Positions 33,241 through 45,475 of a DNA stretch of 64,000 nucleotides are shown piece after piece. Every line of letters begins with the position of its first letter. The stretch's first letter is position 1. A model generated the notes under the pieces. It ran no database searches. It was not told the origin of the DNA and worked only from the letters and a program-made list of their open reading frames with translations. Source of the stretch: Flammula alnicola (lineage: Eukaryota > Basidiomycota > Agaricomycetes > Agaricales > Strophariaceae); the NCBI GenBank assembly GCA_015499995.1, contig JADNRV010000080.1:124001-188000 (forward strand), given 5' to 3'. A program made the position numbers and the translations under genes.

Positions 33241-34557
33241 ATGTGACATGTCCATAATTTCGACTTGATCATCGGACTTTTTGTTATATGATATCATTTC
33301 TACAACGACACGACTCCAAGGCCAGTTGCTTCATTGAATCATTCGGACTCCTCCTTTTAGCCTGACAGGCCACGACACTTTCGGACAAGTATTATCTACC
33401 GTTGCTACTTTAACCATGGACACTACATAGTATGAACTTTTTTGTATTAATCGTTTAGGGTTCTGAGTGGACAAAAGCATTCGTTCTTCTCTCAGATAGT
33501 ACGCCCCATTCTCTTTGCGACTAATTCAACTCGGTCTCTGACATGTTAACGTTTCATCTGCCATATGGAATTCCCCTACCTTACTTGATATCAAAGGCCC
33601 ATTATTCTCTAGGGAGGAAATCCATCGGCGGCTTCCGCCATGGCTAGCCAAGCCACGGAAGAGAGACGTAATTCCCCAGTTCTTTAGAATATGTGCAATG
33701 ACCTTGTACTATGATGTTCCTCGTTGGTGGAAAGCGGCGACAAGAATTGGCTAAAATGGAACAAAGTATCAAACCCCGAAACATCCATTATTTTACGCCA
33801 CTAAGACAGATGAAGATCCGCCGTTACGTTCTCATAGTCTTGATACAACAACGGACATATAAACATTTACAGTGTTGGTGTACCCTACTCATGTGAATTA
33901 CATCTCAGTTGATTTTGAACTTCCTCGCAGCAACAGCGGATAAAAGTTTTATCTACTCGTATAGCCTGCTAAGGATAATTTACATGGGACAATTGTGGGA
34001 GTATGTGAACTCTCCGAGTCGTGAGAGTGTTACTGTCATTCAAGGCGCCCACAAAATATTCTGTGATACACCGACACAGTCTTATTCGTGCTTGGTTGTA
34101 GGCAAATCACATGCTTTTGTTCTTTTCGTCGTGTGGAAGGTATTTAAATTGAGGACATACGGCATAGAAGGACAACCAGAAGTAAAATGTTCATTCTCGC
34201 TTGACTCAGAGACCAACATCCATTGTTCTTTCTTTAACGACCTTGTTTTCCAGACTGCTAGGCGAACGCCCACGGATACTTTATCGTACGTCCCCGTCAA
34301 CATCTGAATTGCTTCAAGTGTTGTGTTGGAAAATAACAACCGCAGTGGGCTCCGGCTGTGCTCCTCAGAACCTGATTTGCGAAATTGCCGAAAGTCGCAA
34401 CCAGGCCGCCGGCGCTACCTTTGCACTTTAAAGAGTGCAACTCGCTCATGCAAAAGCAAGAAACTATTCACCCATCCTTTTCACACCTCCAGCATCGAGA
34501 AATCACTCCATCAGCAAATCCACAAATTGCTGGTTGCCCTTTTTGGACTTTTTGCGA
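33241..34557. other. Intergenic, no supported gene
   Basis: Short ORFs only (for example 33909-34307, which crosses a putative promoter-like AT-rich zone). I see no family, repeat or RNA gene. Confidence 0.4.
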
Positions 34558-35698
34558 CTTTTCCGCTGGTTCACAAGTCAAAAAGCCATACAAGTCAAAA
34601 AGTCAAAAAGTCAAAATTTGAGAAAATTTCATACAATAAAATTACAGTAGTTTCTAGTGTATAACTCATGAGCATGGTGGTCTACATGTTTACAAAGAAT
34701 GCACGGAATACATCAAGTGGCTGAGAGGGTGCGAGAATGCAAGAAATGAGAAATTAACACGAAGTTCGTTCAAGCTCCGACACACGTGACCGCGAACCTC
34801 TCGAACAGTAAATTTTCATCGAACGTTTCTTGCGTCTTCTTCTCCATTGTGAAGCCTACCAATGAACATCTACACCTTATACATGATGTTAGTCACCAAT
34901 ACTTTTTTCATTCGTATCAGATTACCTTCTCACACATTCTCTCTCTTTATAAAGGAGGGTGAAAGCCTGAAGGACAAGGCGGAGAAGGAGCACAGTGCAG
35001 AGCTGTGGAATGCCTGCGTGGAGAGCGCCAGCCAAGCGCTGCGCATTGCGAGCCACTCAGTCCAGATTAGAACGTGGCGCGCCGAATGTACCCTTGCTGC
35101 AGGAGACAGAGAGTGGCGTTGGGATCTAACGTATGTGTTACTCCCTTACCTTGATTTCCAGTCCCCACAGATGACCGACCTCTGTAGCCGCCTTTCACAC
35201 CTCCTACTACTATATACTCCATCTATCCTACTTCCTCCTCCCACCGTCGCTCCCACTGGCGTCGAAAATCTCGCCTCAGCGGCAGAAGCTCGTCCGGGTA
35301 CTGTGTAAATCATACACCCGCCTCGCGGATGTGGCGAAGTTGTTGACGGAGTACAAGACACAGATGGAAAGGTGGTACAGTGAGCTTTTGGCGCTGGATG
35401 GATGCAAGGACGATGTGGATGAGCTTGTGGGTGTAGAGCCCATTATGTTATAGATAGACGTGCAAGTAGATAGACGTGCAATTTATTTGTTTTATCACTC
35501 TCATTGCTTTCCTGTCCTGAGCCATGAATTCTGTAATCAAAATACTTTTTGAACTGGTCCGACTTTTTGAACTTTTTTGACTTGTTGAAGCCTCAAATCT
35601 ATTGACTTGTGAGAAAACAGACCTAACTTTTTGACTTGTGACTTGTTGACTTTTTTGACTTGTACAAGTCGCAACAAGTTGCAACAAGTCCCGAAAAG
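34558..35698. repeat. Inverted AAGTCAAAAAGTC repeats flanking a gene relic
   Basis: On the left (34558-34618) the plus strand reads CAAGTCAAAAAG repeatedly; on the right (35562-35698) the complement GACTTTTTGACTTG recurs at least six times, including the perfect palindrome GACTTGTACAAGTC. The two sides are in inverted orientation and enclose 34620-35560, which holds a decayed TPR gene. The arrangement resembles an element with repetitive inverted ends carrying captured host DNA. Confidence 0.6.
34930..35452 (+). pseudogene. Relic of a TPR co-chaperone-like gene (DNAJC3/P58-like?)
   Basis: Reading pieces from both frames gives LKDKAEKEHSAELW, then ASQALRIASHSVQIRTWRAEC, and in a later exon VAKLLTEYKTQMERWYSELLAL and KDDVDELVG. 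The spacing and composition resemble tetratricopeptide repeats of fungal DnaJ/TPR co-chaperones. A splice donor (GTATGT after WDLT) survives, but frames are shifted between the pieces and no J domain is present. The family call is tentative. It stands between inverted AAGTC repeats. Confidence 0.4.
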
Positions 35699-35770
35699 TA
35701 AATTGAGGAAATGCTGATGTCACAGCGGTTATCCTTTGCGCTTTTATTTAACCCAACGAACACCAAACCA

Positions 35771-36213
35771 ATGCAGTCCCCCAACGTGACCACCTCTCAT
35801 ACGCCTACCTCCGCCAGGCTGGCGACGGATAATGCATCAGCCGAGCCTGCCAATGCAACGCCGGCTCCTATCCAGTGTTTCGAAGGCCAGCAAACGTTCC
35901 ACGATGAAGTAGAGAACAACAACGGCGTGGACAACGTCGCCATTCGTACAACTCCTGTTCAATCCTTTAAAGGAACACAGCAATTCAAGGGCCGTGTGGT
36001 AAACAACAATGGCATGCATAGCGCTGCTACCCGCGCCGCTCCTGTTCAATACTTTTCGGGATCGCAACAATTCAAAGGCCGCGTTGTAAACAACAACGGC
36101 ACCATTGCCGACAACGTGGATTCCGTGGCAGCAGTTCGTAAACCAGGTGTGTCTTAACCAACTTAAACGTCGGGTGATTTGACTCACCTTCAACAGTAGT
36201 AAAGCGTAACTGA
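35771..36213 (+). CDS. Small protein with three NNNG-containing internal repeats
   Basis: Exon 35771-36146 and a 17-nt second exon 36197-36213 give 130 aa ending KPVVKRN. After a Thr/Ala/Pro-rich lead, a unit of about 30 residues is repeated three times: P(I/V)Q.F.G.QQF followed by .V.NNNG. Copies two and three are nearly identical in the QQFKGRVVNNNG core. No signal peptide or membrane helix is seen. Upstream ATGs at 35711 and 35717 are in frame, but a TTTTATTTA promoter-like word between them and 35771 favours the later start. The regular beta-strand-turn pattern suggests a small repeat fold. Family unknown to me. It begins about 70 bp after the inverted AAGTC array. Confidence 0.55.
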
Positions 36214-36356
36214 CACTTCAGGATGCAATTTTCCGGGTTGCGTCGAGCACACACAGACATTGTTGATACTTGATATGGACTTGACATGAATTGCAAGAAC
36301 TTTAGGCTACATATACAGCCCCAATGTTTATACAAATATTACTGGATGCTGACTGC

Positions 36357-38781
36357 CTACAAGTGCCCAGGAAAACGAACGACTAGCATACCCTCACATC
36401 TGTTCCGATGACGGTCATCAGCAATTGAGTTCGACATGCGGAGGCACATAACACATACCCATGATAAGACAGTTTCTAATACGGTCATAGAGAGACAATC
36501 GTTTCGATAAACTGCATTACGAAATCGCGAAGCCGATTGTTCTTCCCAATTCTCGTGGAGCCGCGAGTCGACAATATCTTTTCTGGGTAATCTGGAGATG
36601 ACCTGCCCCATGGTAGGTCGTCTATGGGGAACTCTGTCCCAGCAATCTTCCATTAACGCCCATATGTCATCCTGCAGACCGTGGCCACGGAAAGCAGGAC
36701 TTTCGGGATTGGGACGCGACGGTTGTTCGCCTTTCATTACCTGATAAATCACGGTAACATCGCGGACATTTTCGTAGAAGGGCACTTCTCCCGTGTAAAC
36801 CTGTGCTTCAATATGAGTTAACAGTATGAGAAAGTTGAATGATGGCTTACCTCGTAGCATACGCAACCATATGCATAGACATCACTTTGCATACTCGCTC
36901 TAGGATATTCGATTAATGGATCAAAAAGTTCTGGGGCTTGCCACCGAATTGTTCCGCCAATGAACTCTGTGCTGTAAGAGGACGAAGGACTTGGTAGAGA
37001 TGTGGCGTCAATTATCGTTGAAAGCCCGAAATCAGATAAACATGCCCTCCCCGAGCTGGTGACGAGAATATTAGCCTGGAAACCACAATTAGGTTAATAT
37101 TTCAATTCAGCGACAACATCATTGTACTTTACACTCACGCCTTTGAGATCACCATGAACAATGTCGCGCTCATGGAGGTATAGAAGCCCAGCTGCGATAT
37201 CAGATATCTGCGCGTCGCAATTCAGCCAAGTATATTCAAGGAAGCCGGCAGGACTTACTAGGAGCAGGCGGGACGCGGACGGAGACTGTAGCAAATATTC
37301 GTTGATATTTCCGTAGTCCATCCACGGGGAGACGAGGCACATTCTTCCATATTCATCGCCCAGATGGTATATTCCATAGAATGGCAAGAGGTTGGGATGC
37401 GAAACATGGCCCCATAGGATAGCTTCCCGGGAAAAGGCCTGCAATAGGGTTCTATGCAACGCCAAAGTTGGAAACATGATAACATACTTTCAGGAATTGC
37501 TCTTTATCGGAGTTCTGATAAATCTTGATAACTTTTAGACAGACTATTTGTCCGCGGAAGTCGCCCTTCCAAATGTCACTAAAATGGCCCGAGGTAGTTG
37601 GCGATGGTGCCCATTCGATCCCATTTAATATGAAGCAGCGAGGGTGTAGTCCAGCTTTACTGCTGAGTCGCGACAGAGCTGCCAGCAGACTATTTTTGAA
37701 GGTTGGATTGATTTGAGGATAATCTAAAAGCTAGAAGAGTCTGTAAGATCATCATTCACGAAGCAAGAATACACTGATCGTTTACCATTTGTAGAAGATC
37801 AAGAATCTGCTGGGCGGCATCGCCTCGATAGGAGAGGAGGGTGTCATATCGGTCTTTATCTTGGAGGATAGAGACAAAAATAGAGTATATTGCAGACAAA
37901 GTCTCGTCAAATTTGTCATGAGCCGCATCTGGCAAGTAGAACTCGCTGAATTCGCATTCATTTGGGAATATGATTTCGTCGTCAAGGTTGTCAAGTAACC
38001 TTGAAAATTCATAAGTTTCAGGTTCGGTATTGGGATGATTAACCGCAGCCCAAACCTTGTCAGACTCTTGCGCAGATTCACGGTTGGGTGTAAGGAGTGA
38101 TGATAATTATCGAGCAGTTGGGCGCGCTCAAGAGAATCCCAAGATAGTTCTGCAAGATCTGTTATGCGATTATGTACATGGAGTGCCGAGTTCGGCTGAT
38201 TCGAGTATTCATGAACGAGGATAACATTCCACGAGTGAAAAATGATTAATGACCTTGATATTTTTTGACCGTGAAGAACGTCGCCCAATCTCAAAGCAGA
38301 TATGGAGGCAAAGTTCATGGCAGCTTGAGCGGAAATCGACGATAATTTCTGGCGAGTATTATTCCGTCCCAATGACATATCATCATAAGATGGGAGCACA
38401 AACACTGCAGGATGGATCTCCATATGAGTTTGAGTTACGATGTTGCTATAATCATACGTACCTCCATCTCGGAGCTCGTTATTCCTTCGAATCATCTCCT
38501 CCCGTACATCGATACAAAAGTCAAAAAATGCGGCCCGGGTCATTTGCTGCAGAGCTCGTCTTAGTTTGGGCCAATCGCCTGGTGAATGTTCTGAAGGAAG
38601 GTTGGTAATGCTTGGGGGTCGAGGGGGCGAAATACATACCTGTAGGTAAATTCAGAAGAAAGAACCGTCCAAAGGTATCCAACTCCAGAAAATGCTCCTC
38701 CCAGTTGGACCAGCTTTCGTCACGAGCGCGAAAGAAAGACATCGATGGGCCACCGGCGGTGTCGCGGTGGGAGGAGCACAT
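36357..38781 (-). CDS. TKL-like Ser/Thr protein kinase
   Basis: The start is the ATG at 38781; about ten exons follow. The N-terminal 300 residues are helical and acidic without a known domain. The kinase domain begins about 37720: FSDIWKGDFRGQIVCLKV (glycine-rich loop area and ATP-binding Lys), then HGDLKGANILV (catalytic loop with HGD instead of HRD), SDFGLS, an APE equivalent RWQAPELFDP, and SDVYAYGCV. This pattern is typical of the expanded Agaricomycete kinases near the TKL group. A frame change near 38090-38110, between the segments LLDNYHHSL and ESDKVWAAVNHP, could not be closed by a normal intron: either a short unusual intron or a frameshift. If it is a frameshift, the kinase domain would be out of frame with the start. 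Confidence 0.75.
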
Positions 38782-39559
38782 CTCAAGCTCGTCGTCTCAT
38801 CAAGGATGAGAGAAAGGTGAGCAGTTTTAAATAAGTTCGGCGTGAGGATATCAGCTCTGTACACGGAGATAACGTAAGTACATGCGGTGACGGATGGCGA
38901 TGACTGGTCATGGTATATTTCTCACATGGTCGCCTCCCTGGCGGCTGAATCTTGGAGGTTCTTCCCTTACCCACTTGAGCTCTGGTCAACTTTCTCTGTT
39001 GAAATACATCGATGGCTTTGCCGATAGTACGCACAATCACGCACAATTTCTAAGCAATGAAGTTGGTTTTACTTCAGATAATCAGAAAAGCCACATCTGC
39101 ATTGTCGAACATATAGTTTGAGAACTTCACAAAAGGGGATGGGCTGCCACATATTGTGATTTGATTGTGATATCGCGGACCTGCTGATTGATTAATGACA
39201 ATGACTCAATGAGTATAAACGGTGTCGTACTTATTCTACTTATTCCTTACTAGAAATCGCACTCCAGACACAGCGCAGGTGAAAGTAAGTACGACGCAAC
39301 GACAAAAGAGAACAAAAGCAAGCTACAAAAAAAGCCTCTGTTTTCTGCCGGCAGTTGCCGAAGCTGTAGTGCTTCCGAGCCTATGTGTCAGAACTTTTCT
39401 GTTCTCATCCTCCAGCTACGCTCTCCCTCATCTTGGTCATGGGCCTTAAGGAGACCCCCATCTTGAATCCAACTTTCTTATTTATATATCTTGTTCTAGA
39501 GGGCAATACGTACACCCGAGGGCGGCGAGGCGTCCTACCAATAACGTGACTCCGCAGAA
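38782..39559. other. Spacer upstream of the kinase gene
   Basis: This holds the kinase promoter on the right of its ATG and the 3' flank of the lyase gene. No ORF with recognisable content. Confidence 0.4.
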
Positions 39560-42500
39560 TCACAGCGGATTTCCTTGGAAGCACAGCAAAGATCTCCAAG
39601 AGGCAGACCGCCTTTTCTTCTTGTGAAGGGAATCCAAAATCTTTTCACGAGCCTGCTCTTCATCTCCGACATCAACCTCCGCCGCAGTTGACGCGTCCCA
39701 ATCGTTTTTGTGGAGATGTCCGAATGGAATAGCGTCGAAAGTGTTGGGAGCTAATTCTGGTGCAATGGCGAGCACAGCGTATTCGGACAAGGATAGCTGG
39801 CCTGCGTCGTTCGTCCCAAGGTTCGGTATCTGTATCATATCAGGTGTGTGTCACGTTCTGTTTTTATTCTCTGATGCTTACCTCCGTAATTGGGTTTAGA
39901 ACATCTGTTCCACCGATATTCTGGACTGGAGCCCATACACCCACCGTGTTGTTGTTAATAATGTTCCAGGCAGCTTGCTTGATAGACGTGTCTTGCAGTC
40001 GTTCGCCAGCATATGCCTGGAGCTTGGCGTAGTACTGGGGGAAATCTTTGCTCGGAATGACCTTTCCATAACGCGCGATCTTGCTACCACAAACCGTCAA
40101 TATTTTACCCCAGGGATGACGCGTTCACAGACTCACTCGGCATCGGATCCATTGTATAGCCTGCAGAAGTCCAACCAAGCCGCATCAAAGGCAGGCTCGT
40201 CCGTTATGAGATCCATTGCTTCCATCAAGAACTCGCCCCCGCCAAAAATCATCACGAGGCTGTACCTATTATCGTCGAGCCATTTTCAATTTCTTCAGTC
40301 CGCTCCTTGATAATACGACTTACGATCCGGCCCCTTCTCCGCCTTCGTCGACCAAATGCGCCGTATCTGCATTCCAGCCCACCGCACAACCGTTACCTGT
40401 GAACAGCCCATATGTGAACCCACCAATATCACTCTGTCAAATATCATCAGCTCGGCAACGTGTGTAACAGGTGTGTATGCATACCATGCCCGTCTTGATT
40501 CGATCTCTCCAAGTAGTATCGTTCTTACCAATAAAAATATCAGGTCGATTCATGCAAAAAGTTCGGGCAATTTACCGTTCGCTCCCACTTCGTGAACCAA
40601 TTTCCGGCCAACGTTGTCCAGTCCGGTCCGATTCTGAGGCGTCCAGGGCCTTGTGGAGGTGGTGGTGGGAAGACCTTTCTCAATGGATCCCAAGTCATAA
40701 TTGTCTGGTCCGCTTGCAGCGAATAGTCCATCAAGTCACCAACCAACTCATCGGCTGCAAGCAGTCGAAGTCAGTCGTCCGCCAAAGCAAAACATTCGAA
40801 GCGATCTTACTCGTCAAGTAATAGAATGGTCTCTTCAATGTGCTTCCGCTCACACGAGCCTCTTTGGCACCATCGCCCCAGTGCGAGACGTTGTGTCGAC
40901 TTCCAAGACCGGCGAATGGTCCTATGTGGTGGAAGTCGACCTCTGATAGGTGCCGAGTCATTGCATGAGCCATCCTGAAGACGTCCGCACGCCCAGTGCG
41001 TAAGAAAGACATCCAAAGCCACAGATCGGATGCTGCGCCAGAAACAATGTTAGTTTTATTTATCTTTTCAAACAAGAGACTAACATAGTTCTCCGTTGTC
41101 CCAGGCATACCCGCCGACATCGTATCGCCAGTCATGACGTGTCTGGTCGTATGTGTGCATGATGTCGCCATAGTTCCAAAATCCGTAAAACTGACGTTGG
41201 TCAGGTTCCTGTATATGGTTCAATAAATGCCTGGTACGCTACTTTGTAATACGCACTGCGACGTAGAAGTCCAATAGGTCACTCTTCCTCTTTTCCAGAG
41301 CAGCAGCCCCGGTCGTCGATGTATCTGGGAGATTCCTGGATAGAATGTCAGCTTCCTCCGGCATTCCACTCGAACATCACGCACCATCTTCCGCCAAAGA
41401 GCTTCTGCGATGCGTAAAACTCAGGTGTGGACACTAGTTGTGGTATTTTCGTCTGCAGAACGTTTGAAAAACCGTTTTTAGACCTTAGAGATGATTACGC
41501 ACGTGTACGACTGCCAACTGCGATAGCGTTTGCCGGGACGGCGTCGCGCTGAAGAGCTGCAACGAAAATTCGTACGACCTTCCGACTCCGATAGGGTTTG
41601 GATCTGGATCGCCGACGTCTTCGTACGCGAGATCCAACTGTTGCAAAGTGGAATTAGTGGTCAATGCGAGTGGTATATACGATCTGGGCACATACTCCGT
41701 GAGGAACGGTGTCGTAGTGGCGCATATCCATTGCCGGAGCCTAGAGGTGGTCAGAGACTCGCAGGGAAAAGCCATTAGGGTGACACCCACGTGTGGACTG
41801 TATGCCCATAATGTCGTCGTTGCCGTATCTGTCCCCGCTCCACGAATGTCCAACGATCTAGGTGCGCCTTGCCAGAAATCTGCAGAATGAACATTATTAA
41901 TTCAAACTTTATGCAGATTAAACGAATTCTGCCTTTTATTGCAAACACGACACCACCACCTCGTGCGCCTCCGACGTAGCCTAGGCCGGCTGCTCGCCTT
42001 CCGAATCCAGATCCTGTTGCACGCAACCACGACGCAGCATCTCCTTTGTCCGTACGTTTGAATATCTGGAAATACTCCGAGCTGAGCTGTTGAAGTGAGT
42101 AGTCGCTCCATACCTATGAACTCTCTAGTTTCCCTTGCTGATTTCTGAAGACAAAACAGAACTTACTGCAAGCATGTCAAGCTCGCTTGACACCGTCGTG
42201 GGCCACGTACTCACGTCGGGCGTAGGCAGCCCGTTGAACTGCGGATCGAGCACAGCGGCTGTTGCGTCTCTTCTCAAGCCAGAAACTACTCGGATTGGCT
42301 CTCCCCAGACTCCGGGTATAGGAGGTTGAGATGGCGGGACAGGCGACCCTGTCGGGGTTGGAGGCAGCGTGTTCAAAAATCGGACATGTCTGTCTTGCAA
42401 GACGTCGGTCATCGGTGTCGAAAATTGAAAACCCTACGTACAGTTTTGTGAGTATTCTGGGCCATTTTTGACGATGGCAAAGTCACTTACTAGACCTTTG

Positions 42501-43427
42501 ATAAAGTCTTTGAACTGATCGCCGTCGAAAATGAAGAAGTGGACTGCTCGTAAGGATGTTCCTCCAGCTGCGAGGTAGAAACGGATAGTGAATGGAAGAA
42601 AATCGTCGTGGCCACCAGCGACTCCCGTCGTGTATTTCCCAGTAATCTGCGGTTTCGACTGAGGTCAAGTCAGAATGACGGACATGTTTATTGGGTTACC
42701 TTTACAACTCCACGGACTGGACCTGATTGTTCAACCATTACTGAGTCTGCGCGTCCGAGCATACGTTGGATCGTAGGAGGCTGCACGACCGTTCCATTCG
42801 CAGCGGAGGAAGACATTGCAGAGAGTTCTGGATCGATGGCATTCTGCAGTTGCACGATAAGCTGCCCGTTTTGTGCCAGGTTATTTCCAGAAAGAGAGAG
42901 GGAGGATATGAGGGTCGTACTTCCCGAAGGAGCGAAGGTTGCTGCAAATCAAAGGTTAGCATCTAAATTTTTGCGATTGATATAACAATATTTCGCTAAC
43001 CTGAAAATTTTCCCGTCGACATTTTTATGCTTCCGTCTCCCCCAGTCACGACCGAGACGGGCGATGCAGGTTCTGTCGGTGTGTCAGGCGCAATCTTTAT
43101 TCCAGACCCAACGACGTCCAGGCTATCTGCTCCGATGGCGTGCCCTGTCCATTTCAAGCTTCCGTCGGGCCAGCTAATGGACGTCGAATCAGTAAGAATT
43201 TCTATTACGCAAGTGAAATGTGTTACGAACTATGCTAATGGCCAGGTCTGAATAGGAACCCCGCCTCCGCTTTTTGCAGTTGCAGAAAACGGTGTGGTAC
43301 GGTCGACCGCACCCTGCGGCCATGGAATGCCAAAGGTGTTCCCTGTGGGCACCGCTGTCGGAGGGGCACCGTCTAGCCATTGCACATTAACGCCTGCTGG
43401 TGCGCGAGGAGCTGGCTTCGAAGACAT
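39560..43427 (-). CDS. PcRGLX / PL26-type exo-rhamnogalacturonan lyase family protein
   Basis: A long multi-exon gene. Exon 1 (43231-43427) opens with VNVQWLDGAPPTAVPTG and GIPWPQGAV, continued after a GTTCGT-donor intron by YWPDGSLKWTGHA, the N-terminal signature of this family. Later exons show VAGGHDDFLPFTIRFYLAAGG, the central block MHTYDQTRHDWRYDVGGYAW, the most conserved stretch RMAHAMTRHLSEVDFHHIGPF followed by AGLGSRHNVSHWGDGAKEAR, and FYYLTDELVGDLMDYS. The C-terminus ends with SLSEYAVLAIAPELAPNTF. Family members cleave pectin-derived rhamnogalacturonan I fragments from an end. No signal peptide is evident at the chosen start, unlike secreted members, so it may act inside the cell on imported oligomers, or an upstream exon is missing. 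There are about 15 introns. Confidence 0.8.
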
Positions 43428-43993
43428 CCTTTCGTCGATTTTTCGTCGACATTACAACTCTTTTGCGTCCATGTTATATCCCATATTCCAAGAACCCGGC
43501 CGGACCGACAGCGTTAATTGGGAATCATGTGTTGGATATCGGTTGTGCAAGACGGCATCTGTCCACGTGGCCCTTGTATTCTCCTACCTGGCTGGCCATA
43601 ATGCACTTGAGCGGCTTGACTTCGATGAGAATATTCACAATTCTGTCTTATTGCCTCTAAAGTACCGCATGACCCTTTGTTGGGCATGGAACCTTTTTCA
43701 CTGGAGCCACGGGATGCCCTTTCCCGATTCTTTCTATGCGAGCTGGAGCAAAAAGGTGTCAAAAAGCAGTCATATGTCGAAAGCAGCGGGACTCGAGTGG
43801 TGGGATGTTTTCGGCCCGCCCTTTTTCTTCAACGACCGACATTTCTCCGACGCGTCGCATCCGCTTCGTCGAAAGTCATTCTTGAAGGTTAACCATGTCG
43901 AGACGTCTTACAGATTTTGTTTCCCCCTCGTCCTCATTTTTCTCGCTCCCAACGGACGAGATTTAACTTCGTGGACTTCACTTTCACTTATCC
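43428..43993. other. Spacer between divergent lyase and Atg27-like genes
   Basis: A long plus-strand ORF (43294-44094) crosses here but overlaps exon 1 of the lyase antisense and has no family similarity, so it is not called. This is probably the 5' region of both flanking genes; part of the Atg27-like signal peptide may lie near 43880-43990. Confidence 0.4.
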
Positions 43994-45197
43994 ATGTTCA
44001 GCATGCTATCCTCGACCATCCCGTGTACTTACAGCGTGTCTTCGGGACCATCCAACTCTGTCTTCCAATACGATCTCTGTCCTCTCCTTTCTAGAAATAT
44101 AGGAACAAAGAGAATTCAAGTTATCAAGGATGAAAGAACACCACCCACACATACGCAGTATGTCTACGATATTGCGATGCTTCAGACGAATGGATTGCAA
44201 ATGGATGGTACGCTGCCTTCGACTCTGCAGGTAAGTTCGCGTGTTCTCCCATCTTACTCTCGCCATTTATGATTTCCAATAGTGTCCCGAAGGAACGTTA
44301 ATATGCCTTACGGGTACGTCGAGGTCGAATACTGTCAGTTTGTCCGCAAATCTGAGAACCACTTTAATATGGTAGTGATAAACACTCGACCTGACCACCC
44401 CTCTGAGCCATCGCGAATTCTACAAGTCGTGCCGGTTGCTTCTTTTGCGAAGGGCAATCCAAAGGCCAATTTCACAAATAATCGGCTTCACGTCGCATTT
44501 CACGGCGGACGATACATGAATCGGAAACAAAAGGCTTTATTTCAGTTCTCGTGCGATCGCGATGTAGAGGTACGGTAGTCAGTCTTTTCTGCAGTGCTGT
44601 GCTCATGAGCAGAGCACAGTCGTCGTCGCCCGAGTTTCTTTGGACTTTCAACGGAACACATGCGTTTTCGTGGTCCTCGAAACATGCGTGTCCAACGGCA
44701 GCAACGTCCCCAATATCGCTCCCAGCACCACTCCCTACGCATGTCGCGGATTCTGATCCCGAGCCAGCTGACAGACCCCCACAAGAAACCGAAGAACCTG
44801 AGGATGTTGGTGAAACTACCGGTACAGGTCTGCCAGTGTTTGTAATCATCGCCTTGTGCGTCTATTGTCTCGCCGTATTTATTGAATTTACTTCTAAAAT
44901 TTCGCTAGATCTTTCATGTTCTTCATGAGGCTTTTTCTTCGGCGCATTTCTAGGAAGACCGTTGCGCTCGTCCTACGGGAAGGCTTTCTCTCTTTCTTGA
45001 AACCGACTTCCAATCGAATTCATCAAGAGAACAATGAGCGATTATTGCCATCGAATATCCCTTGTGGGCATAACCATGCTATGGTCGATGTGCTAGACGA
45101 CATCCCCTTGGAGTCCTTTGAGCATTTGTCATCGGCACGAAGCCCACGGTCTCCTTTGAATGAAGATGCAAGAAAATTTCCGAGGTATGGACTCTGA
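43994..45197 (+). CDS. Atg27-like type I membrane protein
   Basis: The exons combine to a lumenal domain with QYDLCPLL, a Thr-Pro-Pro element and YDIAMLQTNG, then a CPEGT-ICLT motif, PSEPSRILQVVPVA and THAFSWSSKHACP. This matches the mannose-6-phosphate-receptor-homology fold of fungal Atg27 proteins. A Ser/Pro/Glu-rich stalk and one membrane helix (LPVFVIIALCVYCLAVF) follow, with a cytosolic tail ending 45197. Atg27 cycles between Golgi, endosome and autophagy sites and aids Atg9 traffic. The signal peptide is not clear, so the 5' end is provisional. The tail lacks an obvious YSAV-type C-terminal sorting signal. Introns near 44232-44282, 44312-44370 and 44575-44627. Confidence 0.55.
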
Positions 45198-45475
45198 TTC
45201 ACCGTCGAATCCGGCGTGTAGTGTGCACATTCTACTTATCAGAGGACGGTTTCCAAATCTCGTTTCATAGGGTTACTAGAGATCATGCGTATACCTGGTA
45301 GTTTCCCAAAACAGTCGCTATCCCGAGTCCTGGTCAATTAAATCACGGCAGAGCAATGTTTTTGGTGCCGTTGATGTCCCTGAGTATTATTAACACGTTA
45401 AACGTAGTCCGGACAGCATTATCAACGCTGTCATTCTTGTTCTTGCCCCTTCACTTCCACCTGTTTCGCACGCAG

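Noticed and set aside
43294..44094. 266-codon plus-strand ORF
   Set aside because: It lies antisense to exon 1 of the lyase gene and across a divergent promoter, and it has no family-like motif. The Atg27-like frame explains the right part better.
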